From: Scytalidium lignicola
Lineage: Eukaryota > Ascomycota > Leotiomycetes
DNA length: 64,000 nt
Direction: 5' to 3'
Assembly: GCA_002812745.2 (NCBI GenBank)
Contig: NCSJ02000117.1
Location: 58,270-122,269, forward strand
Shown: positions 46,703 through 58,206 of the stretch, in pieces
Layout of the letters: each line of letters opens with the position of its first letter
Position numbering within the stretch: the first letter of the stretch is position 1
The notes under the pieces: generated by a model
What the model saw: only the letters and a program-made list of their open reading frames with translations
Told to the model about the DNA's origin: nothing
The model's database searches: none
Translations under genes and position numbers: made by a program

Positions 46703-47049
46703 TACAGCAACAACAACAACTGCAACAGCAGCAGCAGCAGCTACAGCTACAGCAGCAACACCAACAACAGCAGCTACATCAACAGCAGCAGCAGCAGTCG
46801 GCGAATTTGCTGGCATCACAGATGGCCAGCAGCCGCAATCCTTTCATGACGAATGTCAGCGGAGGTGGAGCCGTGGCGGGGGCGCCAATGCCAGGCTATG
46901 GGGCTGGTGGAGGGGGAGCAACGGGCCAGAATGGCGCCGGAATCAGGCATGTCAGTCAAGAGAGCATCAGTATCGACAGCGGAGGCTGGCACACCGGGCG
47001 CCACAGTCCGGATGCGTTTGCGAGCCTGAGTTCGAGGTCGATTACATAG
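44711..47049 (+). CDS. ArfGAP-UBA protein with Gln-rich tail, Gts1-like
   Basis: Exons 44711-44819, 44868-44884, 44958-45068 and 45124-47049 join to 721 codons including the stop. The ArfGAP zinc finger is built across all four: CADC in exon 1, WASWS in the 17-base exon 2, then CMRC and LHRKMGTHISKVKSLSMDSW with the arginine finger in exon 3. It should stimulate GTP hydrolysis on Arf and work in vesicle coat dynamics. A UBA domain follows at about residues 205-245 (LAQLRDMGFRDDKKNTTILK). The rest is Pro/Gln/Asn-rich with many NPF motifs (NNPFNNALPTNPFG), which bind EH-domain endocytic proteins, and a long poly-Gln tract. The architecture matches yeast Gts1. Exon 2 is very short but its splice sites and the conserved frame support it. 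Confidence 0.93.
46672..46798 (+). repeat. CAG/CAA microsatellite encoding poly-Gln
   Basis: A dense run of CAG and CAA codons encodes Gln stretches with occasional Leu and His near the end of the ArfGAP-UBA protein. Such tracts vary in length between strains. The mix of CAG and CAA suggests some stabilisation. Confidence 0.9.
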
Positions 47050-48182
47050 ACGCGGAATATATACTGTACTTAATGTATTTTGATAATAATGCATTGGCAG
47101 ATTTGCGAGCCGATTTGAAGCTAAATGGTCCTGTAATGGTAATGATTGACTGTAGGTGTAGGTGTAGGTGTAAGCTGTAACCGAGCAAGGGAGTAGATTA
47201 GATCACAGTGTACGGTAGCAGTAGAAGATGCCAGAAGGAATCCTTTTCTCGGCTGGACGCGTAATATCCATAGACGCAGGAACCAGAAGTGGAGTCATGT
47301 CATCGAGTTGGGGGNTTTTTTTTTATACCGCAGGTGACCTGTAGAAACAACATCAAAACAACAAAAAAGAAGACTGACGGATGTTTCCATGTCTAAAAAG
47401 AAGGCCCGCGAGAATAACAGCGTAGGAGTGTGAGCAGAGCAGTGAGAAGGCCTTCCTTCGGGAAAAGGGCCGAAGAGGATGGATGGGGATGGGGAAGGGG
47501 AAGGAGCCAAAGACTCCACGCGCGCGCGGCAGCCACCAATCAGCCACTAGGGGCTTGAACAAAACCCCCGAGCTAACTTCCCCGCGTTGACGTCGTTTTT
47601 GTCTTTCCAGGGCCCGGGTTGCGCTAAATGGCCTGAGTCGTAAGGTTGTTTGGCCCCAAGTTCCTGGCAGCGAGGCACCTGGGATGATGATGATGATGAT
47701 GATGATGGATGGATGGATGCATAGGTTCGCCGTAACCCGCAAAGACTGGATGGAATGATCCAATGGGCTACATGGCCGCCTGCATGCTGACAGGCTGACT
47801 GGCTGGTAACCTGTTGGCGTTCCTCTTCTCCCTCCTCTCTCCTCTCCTTCACCGCGGCAAAATTAAAAATCCTGGTTCTTTGCCAACCCTGCCTTGATGC
47901 AATATGTTGACCCTGTTAAGCCATGGCGGGGCCTTTTTTCCCTGCCCTGCCATGCTATGCTCAGGACAGCTTCGTGAGCTGGGGGTGTTTTTGATGCAGG
48001 AAGCTCATGATCGGCAGTGGAGGAGGTGGGGAAAAGCCAGAATGGAAGGAAAAAAAAAGTATATATGAGAGGGGCAAGGCTGGTTTTGATGTTTTTGCCG
48101 CAGTCTTTTGTCCTCTTCCTGAAGTTTTCTTGACTCGAGGTTGTCTTTCGTAGCTCCTCTTCCAGTCGCTTGTTCCGTTGTC
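47050..48182. other. intergenic region with simple repeats
   Basis: The region lies between the ArfGAP-UBA and trehalase genes. It holds a three-copy TAGGTG hexamer near 47155-47172, a GAT run followed by GGAT near 47684-47720, and an n in a poly-T run near 47315. The part just before 48183 is CT-rich, as expected for a core promoter. Confidence 0.5.
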
Positions 48183-51100
48183 ATGGTGGGTATCACGAAT
48201 CTCTCGGGCTTCCTGCTGGCGCTTGCCACCGGAGCTCTGGCCCAGACTGACTTCTCCGTCGTAACGGGCGGATTGTCGACCTGGAATCAGACTGAATGGT
48301 CATTGACCACCAATAGCTTTCTCCCGGGGCAGTACCAATCGAGGATATCACTTGGAAATGGGTAATTACTATCCTTCTTACCTCTTTTTTTTTAACTTCA
48401 TACGAGCACTTCAATTGTTTCTGGTTTTTTCTTCTTTCATCTAACTTTGGATTCCTAAGTTATGTCGGTGCTTCACTCGCTGCTGCCGGACCTTTCTTCG
48501 AGCTCGACGTCAACCAGACCGATCCCAGCGCCATTCCACCCTCCAATGGCTGGCCGCTCTTCGACTATCGGCTCTCCTTCTCCACCATCAGCGGATTCTT
48601 CGACGTGCAGCCAAACACCACTGGCACCAACTATCCTTGGCTGCTTCAATATGGCTGGGAGTCTGTCATAAGTGGCATTCCACATCCCACTGCCATCATC
48701 TTCCAGTTCGGCGACGACTTCCTAGACGCCACTGTTAGCAACGAGACTATATCGAATTTTGTCTCGAAACTGACTTTCAAGACCGGTGTGGCAGAGTGGT
48801 CTTATACTTGGTCACCAGCCAACGCTGGTGCAACCTTCAATGTTTCTTACGCGGCCATCTTTAGCAGAGAAAGACCGAATGTGATTGCAGTTGAAGCTAC
48901 TATTACCGCCTCGAAGGATATTGCGGGCACGGCTATCGATCTTTTGGATGGCCAAAGTGCCTTGCGAACGGACTCAGACTCCAAGGGACTGGATGACAAT
49001 GCAACTTCGATTTTTTCTGCAGTTCATCCAAACGGCCTCTCTGATATTACCGCATACGTTGTCTCAACGGCAAACTTCAGCAACTCATACACCAACTTGT
49101 CATCTAGAGCTCTTGCTTCTGATGCCGCAATTAACGCCAATACGTCTACAATTGGTCAATCGTTTAATATCAGTCTCAAAGCTGGCCAGCCGGCCACATT
49201 CCACAAATTTGTCGGTGTTGCTTCCACCGATAAGTTCAAAGATCCCGGTTCGGTAGCACGGAAAGCCTCAGCTCAAGCAGCACAGGATGGTTGGGATGCC
49301 CTCTTGGCAGAACACACTGCAGCGTGGGCCGAGATTATGCCGGTATCATCCGTAGATGACTTTACAGATCCAGCAACGGGAGAGCTTCCAGATGATCTCA
49401 ACACGCAAATTCTCCAAATCACATCTGTTGCAAATACATTCTACCTTCTGCAGAACCTCCAGCCAGACGGTAGTGGTCTCAATGACAATAGTATCGCTGT
49501 TGGTGGTCTCGCCTCCGATTCCTATGCTGGACTGGTCTTCTGGGACGCCGACTACTGGATGGCTCCAGGACTGAATCTTGCATTCCCATCTCTGAGCAAG
49601 CAGATTCCCAATTTACGTATAAAGCAACATCCTCAAGCACTTGACAATGCTGCTTTCAATGGCTATCCCAACGGTAGTGCGTTATACTCATGGACTACAG
49701 GAAAATACGGCAACTGCACTGGAACTGGTCCCTGTGTTGATTATGAGTATCACTTAAACTATGATATCTCCTTCAACCTGTTCCAACTGCATAATATTAC
49801 AAATAACAATACTTGGTTCGACAATGGTCCGCGTCAGATCATTGAGAGCGTTGCTACTATGACTGGCCACCTGTTGAAGTACAATGAGACGACACAATCA
49901 TGGTGGATTCACAACATGACTGACCCTGATGAGTACGCGAACAACGTAGACAACGGTGCCTTTACCATCTCCTCTGCATCTGATCTCCTGGATCGGGTAA
50001 ATGCAATGAGAGTCGCTGAAGGATTACAAATCAATGACACTTGGTTTAACCAGTCTCAGAACATAGAATACCCCTCGGCTGCGTCAAATATTACTCTGGA
50101 ATATGAGACGATGAATAATAGTGTTCAGGTTAAGCAAGCTGATGTGGTGCTACTTACATATCCCCTAGATTATTCTCTAGATTATTCATCATCTGATAAG
50201 CTGCTTGACTTAGACTACGTGAGTGTATTCAACCCCCCAAGAAGCGAACGCCATTGCTGACTTAGTATAGTATGCCAATAAGCAGTCTCCAGATGGCCCT
50301 GCTATGACCTATAGTGTGTTTGCAGTTGATGCAAATGCCTTGTCACCATCAGGATGTTCTGTATACACTTATACATTAAACGCGGTACTTCCTTACCTCA
50401 GGGCTCCGTGGTATCAGTTTTCTGAGCAGAATGTCGACGATCCTAACGTGAATGGAGGGACAAACCCAGCTTTCGTAAGCCTATCCTTGAACAATACGAT
50501 AATACACTTTATACTGACTTCTGTAGCCTTTCCTGACAGGACATGGTGGTGCTAATCAAGTAGTTCCTTTTGGTTTCCTGGGAATTCGTACTGACCAGGA
50601 CGTCCTATATATCAACCCATCCCTGCCTCCACAAATATCCAATGTTAAAGTCCGTACATTCTACTTCGCAGGAGCCACGTTCTCTGCATCGATCAACTCA
50701 ACCCATACCGATCTCACCCGCCTTGAGACACCTGTATCTGCCGGCCTAACGGATATGTATGAAAATACAACATTCCCATTTATGGTCGGAACACCCAACG
50801 CCGTTCCTAACAATAACACATTTTACGATATCTCCATTAATCAAACCATTTCCATCCCGAACCGTCTCTATTGGCAGACTCTCACAAACGCTGGCAACCT
50901 CCTGCAATGCCAGCCAGTCGAAAGCTCAGACTCCTATGCGCCAGGTCAATTCCCCGTCGCGGCAGTGGACGGCGCAACCTCTACCGCCTGGCAGCCGGCC
51001 TCCAACTCCAGTGCTTCCATCATCGTCAATATGACGGCCGTCCCGCCACATCCGATCTCGGGAATCCTGTTCAACTGGGGCTCACGTCCACCCATCAATG

Positions 51101-51372
51101 CAACAGTATACCTCGGTAACACCACCGATGGAACCACACTCTATGGTGTAGAAACCATCATCACCGTCGACGGCATCAGCCCTGATTTAGCGTATAGTCC
51201 AGCAAATTACGAGAGTGATGCAACAGTTTCTCCTGTGGTTGGGAATAGTACTACTGTTGTAGTTGCGGGCGGTGCTTGGAGCGGGGAGTATGTGAGGTTA
51301 GAGATTGAGGGATGCTGGGAACAGGATGGACTCGGGGCGACGGTGGGGGAGTTTGTTCTTATTGGTGCATGA
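48183..51372 (+). CDS. treA: secreted GH65 acid trehalase
   Basis: A secreted enzyme of about 995 residues that hydrolyses external or vacuolar trehalose to glucose. Exons are 48183-48361, 48460-50218, 50271-50474 and 50527-51372; phases agree exactly. Residues 1-20 form the signal peptide (MVGITNLSGFLLALATGALA). The N-terminal beta-sandwich is followed by the (alpha/alpha)6 catalytic barrel. Family blocks include YAGLVFWDADYWMAPGLNLAF and LYSWTTGKYGNCTGTGPC, then VDYEYHLNYDISF, in which the Glu is the likely general acid. GHGGANQVVPFGFLGIRTDQ lies near the barrel end. A jelly-roll F5/8-type C domain is likely at the C-terminus (SSDSYAPGQFPVAAVDG.TSTAWQP). Many NxS/T sites suit a glycosylated wall protein. 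The order and length match fungal acid trehalases. Confidence 0.93.
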
Positions 51373-52344
51373 ATGAATAAGCACGTGTGATTTGGATATT
51401 GTACTATCTTTGAAATTTAATGTTATGATGATTTAATGAAAATCTTAAGTAAAATAACTTAACGTTATGATTACCTCCCCCGTCTAGACCATATATCTCA
51501 TCATCCCACTACATATGCATTATATTACAAGTTCATTGCGAACAGAGTTTATAANTTTTTTTAAAGAAAAATAGCCTAGAGATTTAGCATTCAATAAGTT
51601 GGGTATTGAAAAAACCCTTTAATCAAATAAGAATAATAAGCAGGCTATGATTCACTTCCAATGAAGAAATCCAATACTAGCTTTTATCTTAAAGCTTCAA
51701 ATCAAGCATACTCAACTATACTTTGTAATCCAAAAAGCAAAAAGGATACTTTAATCATCCCACCCCCTAATGTGGAAGCATATCTAGCAATCTAGCCCAG
51801 GAAAGGCTATGAAAAGGGTAGTGTGCTAGTTGATTGTTAGGAATAAACTGCTATGCACAAAGCCACTTACCAATAATAAATACAAAATTACGTATTTCAT
51901 CCCTCAATTGCTGAAAAGGTTCCGCGAAAGTACCGTCGCCATGTGAACAAAACTACTTCGACTCGCCGATCAGGTGACTGCGGGAGATACCGCGGCTGCT
52001 GCTGCCCTCCGGGTAGCTCAGCGAGACTACACGAAACGCGTTGAGCACGTGCTCCGCCGGAAAGCAAAGAAAGAGAAGATGGACAATGGTGGATTGGGTG
52101 CGATTGGTAGGATCTTGCGTAGCATCGATGGCCGTCTGAAGGCTCTGAACACTACCATTCGGGAAGCGGTAAGTATTTCCTCTTTTTCTCTTTGAGCCGG
52201 TGCATTGCTACCGTCCATCCCTGCGTGCCGGAACGACTTCATCACACGACACGTAGGGGCTCTTCCCAACACTGTGTATAAAGCTGCCCGCCTTCCGCTT
52301 GGATATCTCGTTTACCACACTCTTTATCTCCATGGTAACAGACC
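51373..52344. other. intergenic region with a possible gene fragment
   Basis: The first 550 bp are AT-rich with an n near 51555. From about 51974 to 52170 the plus strand has a coding-like stretch (YTKRVEHVLRRKAKKEKMDN, then GAIGRILRSIDGRLKALNT) ended by a plausible donor GTAAGT. I do not recognise it. A 22 bp block at 52212-52233 recurs inverted at 59482-59503. Confidence 0.4.
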
Positions 52345-55300
52345 CTAGAATTCTAGATGTTCCTCGAGATAAGCCCGCACGGCTTCCCGTCCCATTGACG
52401 TCGCGATACCGATGTCCTCCTCGGTTACCGGAGCGTTGGCCTCAACCAAAAGCTTCAGAGCATCAAGTTTACCCTCCCTCGCCGCCCAGTACACAGCAGT
52501 CCTACCCTTCGCGTCCGGGACCGACGAGTCAGCGCCGCGAAACATGAGATATTCCGTTAGCTCAACATGGCCTGCCTCTGCTGCGTGGGAGAGCATCGTC
52601 TGGCCGGCTTTGTCCTTTGCGTCCACGTCGCCTTTCATGATCTCGAGGAAGAGCTCGATAGTGTCCTTATCCCCCCGTTGTGCGGCGTTGATAAGATGCA
52701 GGCGGGAGCCGTGGCGATCAAGCCACGAGGCGTCGTCGTGGCCTTCGAGACGCGGCCGGCATATTTCGGCGATGGCGCGAGAATTCTCTTTAAAGGCTCG
52801 GATATACACAAGCTCTAGCTGCTCGTTATCGAGATGCGGGGCCATCGCGGAGAGGGCTTCAGGTGGCCAACCCAGCTCATGGCAAGTGAAGAGCACTTCC
52901 GCTGTCATCGGCACAGTGTCTAGTCCCTGCTCCAACCACTGGCTTCTCTGTCTCGCAGACATGGCCTTCATCAGGCTAGTTAGGTCTTCCTGCCTTCTAG
53001 ACGTAGCCAGAGCCGCTATGAGTCGAGGGAGAACCTCGTCACTTATGCTTTCAGCTACGGTAGAGAGTCGTGAGAGCAATAAAGTCAGCAGACCGTCGTC
53101 AACAGCCCTCGGTTTCGACCAGTGTCCTCTAGGATCAGGTGCGGTCAAAAGGAATTCCGCAGCTGCTGAGATCGGTGTTACGCCACGAACATCAGCACAA
53201 GTTGCATCGGCGCCGCGGTCCAGAAGCACTTTGATTCTAGGGAGCACATAGTGAGAACGTATCTCCGGCTTCTCCGCTGATTGGATGGCCAGAAGAAGTG
53301 CGGTCATGCCGTCCACGTCGCGCTGATCGATATCGGCGACCATCTTTACGAGCTTCCTATGCCAATGGCCCCATTCTCTGTTTGCAGCAGCAGCAACATG
53401 AAGGGCTGTTCGTCCGCTGCTGTCAGTCTTGTTGACATCGGGAGCGAGGTCCAAGGCGACCACCAGGGGGAAGAATGTCGATTCAAAAGCTGCGTGCAAG
53501 AGACCACCGTCGAGGGTGATGTCAGGGGCCATTGAGTGAAGGGTCCTAAGGCATCTTTCAAAGTTCCTTGCTGGAGAGTCCTCGCCAGGAAGTATCCTCG
53601 ACTCATAGCATGAAGACCGCGCAAGCGAACTCAGAGCCGAGCTGACCAAGGAATTGGAGACAATTGTTCTGATATTTCCCACTAAAATCGGGATGACCTG
53701 CTCGCGTTCGGGGACCGGAGTCCACCTTTCGTCTTCGCAGCAGCTAGCCCCCAATGTCGCATAGAAAAGGGGATTCCGACCCGATGCGTCTTCATCGGTC
53801 CTGCTGGCCATTCCATCAGCCAGAATCGATTGAATAAACGCAGTTTGACCAGAAGCTGCGGCGTAGTGTATCGCTTGGCGACCCTCTGAGTCCTTGAGAT
53901 CATGCTTTGCCCCCAGCCGGACAAGGAGCTTGTACACAGAGAGACTTCCAGCTGCTGCGGCCACGTGTAGTATCGAGCCGTTGTGCTCCCCGAAAATAGT
54001 CTTGAAATGCACTCCATTCGACAGGAGCCTCGGATGTAATTGCAGCAGCCGCTCGATGCTGTTCGGGTTTCCGACCTCGACGAAGCGACGAAGAAGCAGG
54101 AGAATGTCGTCCTGGTGACGGTAGAGAAGTAGTTGAACAAGGCCTTCGATACTGTTCTCCATTGCGATTTCAATGGCCCACTTTCCACTTTCATCCTGCC
54201 GTGATATAGAGGCGCCTCGAGAGATCAGGTACTCCGCCGCCTCGGCGTGGCCATACGCTGTCGCCGTATGCAAGGGACGGTACCAGGAGAGCTGCTCCAC
54301 GGCTTTCTCTCGTTCGTTCACTACGTCTTCGCCCCTGGTGCCCGGGGCGGGATTGGGAATTTCATCGTGTCCGTAATTTCTCCCAATGTGGACCCACCCC
54401 GATCCCGTTGCTTTCCACGACGTCTGTGGTATGAGGTCATCCGAATCTGCCGGGGTTCCCTTATCCTCGCATAGCACTCGAAGGATCTCCACGTTGCCGA
54501 ACATGGCTGCAAGGTCAGCAGCAGTCAGAAGCTCGGTTGCGTCCACTCTGGCGCGCTTGACCGACTGGACGTCCGGAAGCTTGATTCTGGGATATTGATC
54601 CAATGGCAAGAGTTGCTTGGCAGTTTCGACAAGCCCCAGAGCACAACAAAACTCCAAAGGCGAAAACCGTTTGTACGCCTGGGTGGGGTCCTTCAGCATC
54701 CAGAACTGTTGCATCCACGCCCTGCCAGTGTCCGACTTGAGGAATGACGCAAACACAGCATGTATGTCCGGTCCCGGCGGGAATTGCCGGACATGGTCGG
54801 GAAGGCTTTCGATCGTGTAGTGCAACAGAGACCGGATAGCAGTGTCGGGGCTGTCGATTAAGGTAGGATCTGGTAATAATGCAGAGATGTTGGCCCGGGA
54901 TGCAAAGGAAATCAGTTCTCGGCAGTTCAGTGAGAGCACCTGAGAGGCCATAGCGGCGACAGAATCGAACTCCCATCCCTTGGAGTCTCTCATCCATCCC
55001 CAGACCCAATAGTGACCACCCGGGTCGTTATACCTTGAAGGGGTTGGTGCAAGGCTGAGGAGGTACTGTCTTGCCGACGAATGCACCAGTGACACCACAT
55101 CTCCAGTTACTCGGATCAAGGGCCCGACAAGCTCATGTATGCCAGTATCGCCTAGAATATCGAAACTCACTTCGTCCTTCAAGTCGCTGTCGCTGGTGAT
55201 GTGGTTTTCCAGGCAGGTCATGGCAACAGCTGCAGACAGCTCCCATACCCTGAGTGGCCGAACTGCAAAAACGACCCATAGCAATAGGGCCGCAGCTCTG

Positions 55301-57664
55301 AGTTGATATCCAGGAGCCACTTTGTTGAGGGCCTGGGAGTATATCGCCTGCAAGTCTCCTGGGAGGGTTCGTATGACCGATCGAATATTAGTTGTCGTTG
55401 CTTCTGCTGTTGCGAGGGACTTTAGGTTAAGTGAAGCGAGTAGGTAGATCCCGACGCTGCGTTGTTCGAGCTCCTCGACGATTTCCGAGCGAAGGTGAGA
55501 CATTCCTGGACGTAACATGCAGAGATCGTCAACTTTGGTCCGGATATATCGCTGGACATTCTCAATGTGGGCAGTAGTCTCGTTCATAATGATCTGGAAC
55601 GTTCCACCGACAGATTTGAACAGACTATCCATGGATGAAGACGAGATTCGGCGACTAAGAAAGAGGAACTTGACTCGTGAAGATGGTCTAGCTTGCAGGA
55701 TATCGACAACTGATTCTAGGAAGACAGAAAGAGTTTCATCACATTCATCGAGCGCGTCAATGATGTACAATGTCCGGAAGGCGTTCGGGAATCTGCCGAT
55801 AACCGATTTGAAGACGTCGCGGAGTCTGGAAAATGTCCAAGGATCTGAAGAGGAGTGTTCGCTTTTCCATCTTGAACTCTGGTCCTCGTCCTCGAGCGCG
55901 CCGTGGACCGCGGCAGTCGAAGTCCCGTTCAGATGGAGAAGCTGATAGAGCAAGGCACTCCAGGCGGCTGAGGCACGACACTTGCCGTGGAACGAGAAAA
56001 GCAGAGGCTGTAGTTCGAGGCCCCAGGAGCGGCTCGTCCGGAACAACCAAGCTGCTGCTGTAGACTTACCGCTGCCCGGCTCGCCAACGATGTGGAGAAC
56101 GTGGGTGTGAGATGACGAGAGAAATTTGCGAAAACCTTCATTCTTGAGTATCCAATCGCAGCTGTTTGCTTGAGGTTGTTCTTGAGAATCCAGGAACCTT
56201 CCGATACCATGCCCTGGAAGACCTTCCATAAACTTTCGCTCTGCGTCGGTGAGACGGAGATTCAGTCCTATGAAGCTTCTGTTAGCTACTAGGGCAGCAT
56301 AAGGATTTAGATATGGCCTGCAATACTTTTAAATCCAGAAAATTTCACGAGAAAATATATCAAATGAACAACTACTGACGTTGGGTGAGCTCCTTAACCC
56401 ATTCCTGCAGCACATTCAAAATGGTCTTGTAGCCCTCGCTAGTTGCTCCAGTGAATCTACAGATGCTCCTGTGATCGTAACCCTGCATGGGTATAATTCT
56501 CTCGTCAGCAATATCCATGACACCGCTGATCTCATCAACGATCTATTCGCGACTCGTTAGCATCAACTACGAAGAATTGACTTGTAGGACGGGTAACTTA
56601 CTCTCGACTTTGCAGGCGGTGTAAGACTTTGCTCAATAAATGACGCAATTTTCATACTTTTCGTCTGATTTCTGAAGTCTGTGGAAATTTCCTTGAGGAT
56701 CTTAGAGTCTTTCTGAAGGGCCTTGATAAGGTCCGATCTTATAGCTCCAACAAATCGCGATGAACCACCCAACGCTACATTAGCTATGCTAGTTAATACC
56801 ATTGGGAACTGAGTTTCAGAGGATCCGCGGTGAGGTGTGCTAAGGAAGAGGATTCCAGCCATGGATTTCCGGATATTGTCGAAGAGTTCATCCTCAATTT
56901 TAGCAATGACGAGTGCCTATCTTAGAATAAGCTCAACATCTTAGGGTAGGAAGTACAGCATACTTTCTTAACTACAATGCCCCCCATACTATGACATATA
57001 AATATGATTGGACGCGTTTGATCCTATAGTTATATTAGAGACTTGTGTGTGTTTAAGGTACATACGGTATGAGTGATNGGGGGGTATTTATGAAGCATTC
57101 TGGCGCACATATTATTCCATCATAGAATTCCGTTCGTAGATTATAAGTGATACGAACCTCCTTTTTCCTTCGCTCTCGTTTTAATCCCTCAAGCAGAGAC
57201 CTAGCGTATGTATCGAGAGTCCCTACACCAAATGTGCAAAACACTTCTGCAGGGTATCCATACGAAAAGACTCGCACGCCTGGTAAGTCCTTCGGTATGA
57301 GATCTCGGAGCCACAAGTTTCCATTCTCGTGAGTCCATGTGTTATAAGCATCTCCAGTTATCCCATGCACCGCAACAACATCAACCAAATTGATCATCCC
57401 ATCCTCATCATCACCCGGGGCGATGATCGTTGGTTGGAGCGGAAAAAGGCCGTATTTCTCTGTGCGGTCATTGGTGTGCTCTGTAGCGGTAGGGGTGGCG
57501 TGTGTCGTTTGTTGCACATCGATCGAAGGGATTGTCACGGTCGATTGCCCATCTGATGTTGTATTCGTAGGGAATTCGGCTACAGGAGGGGTAGGCTGTG
57601 AGCGAGATCGCGTCAACGAGCCCTTCAGCCTCTTCGTCCACGAAACCTTGTCCTCGTACGGCAT
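52345..57664 (-). CDS. NLR-type protein: alpha/beta hydrolase (SesB-like), NACHT, ankyrin repeats
   Basis: Five exons (57664-57158, 57023-56964, 56916-56602, 56542-56380, 56267-52345) join exactly to 1655 residues. The N-terminal domain (about 85-290) is a SesB-like alpha/beta hydrolase: DVVAVHGITGDAYNTW, RVFSYGYPAE, the serine elbow IFICHSMGGIVVKKA and GILFLSTPHRGSS. A linker leads to a NACHT NTPase, with Walker A HIVGEPGSGKSTAAA near 410 and Walker B TLYIIDALDECDE near 515. A winged-helix-like region with WVVFAVRPLRVWELSAAV follows. From about 840 to the end lie many ankyrin repeats (RTALHVAAAANREW, GQTMLSHAAEAGHVELTEYL). Fungal NLRs of this design act in non-self recognition and programmed cell death; that role here is inferred. 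The exon 5 acceptor (TTCATAG) was chosen because it alone keeps frame. The ankyrin copies are diverged, unlike the near-identical repeats of some fast-evolving fungal NLRs. Confidence 0.92.
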
Positions 57665-58161
57665 TGCTACCTACTGTACGACTGTGTCAGGCTTTCGCTC
57701 GTCAAACAACAGATCGTAAGTGTACATACTCACCACAAGGTTCAGGCTGGTGATACTGCAATACTACACATTGGCAAGCCGATCAGCAGACGTATTGCTA
57801 GTCTACTTTCTGCGACAGGATTCCAGTTTCGCCGGATTTCTTTCTCGACAAGTTCAACGTTGCCACGTCGGGATCTCACAGATATTCAACAAGGAAACAA
57901 GGCGTTGTTCTGATGGCAAGGAGGAAGAGCTGAAAGAATGGACAAAGATTGACGATGTTGCGTTGTGAGGCTGAGCTGAATAATCAAAGCGAAATGATTG
58001 GCGAGCCAGCGCTTCTTTGCCGCTTCATCCCGTTTCAGTCACGTATGCAGTTGCACACGCGAGCGACTAAATGGCTGGAAATGCCTTTGGAGGGTTACCT
58101 CAGCTGAAGCACTCGAATTGAAGCTTTTGACCACTAGTCACTGCGTCACTCACTCTACGAC
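57665..58161. other. NLR upstream region
   Basis: This 497 bp stretch upstream of the NLR ATG should contain its promoter. No gene is supported in it. It ends at the first of two hairpin repeats. Confidence 0.4.
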
Positions 58162-58206
58162 GTACGTAAGGGGGTGGCAGAAAAGGCTCCCGCACCCCCT
58201 GCAAGC
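58162..58206. repeat. hairpin repeat, copy 1
   Basis: About 45 bp starting GTACGTAAGGGGGTG and ending ACCCCCTGCAAGC. AGGGGGTG at 58169-58176 pairs perfectly with CACCCCCT at 58193-58200 around a loop containing GAAAAGGCTC. It is repeated in the same orientation 154 bp downstream. Confidence 0.85.

Noticed and set aside
46412..46819. Ala/Val-rich minus-strand ORF
   Set aside because: Antisense of the CAG/CAA tract in the ArfGAP-UBA gene.
52412..53251. 279-codon plus-strand ORF within the NLR gene
   Set aside because: Antisense shadow of the ankyrin-coding exon; the minus-strand frame has clear domains.
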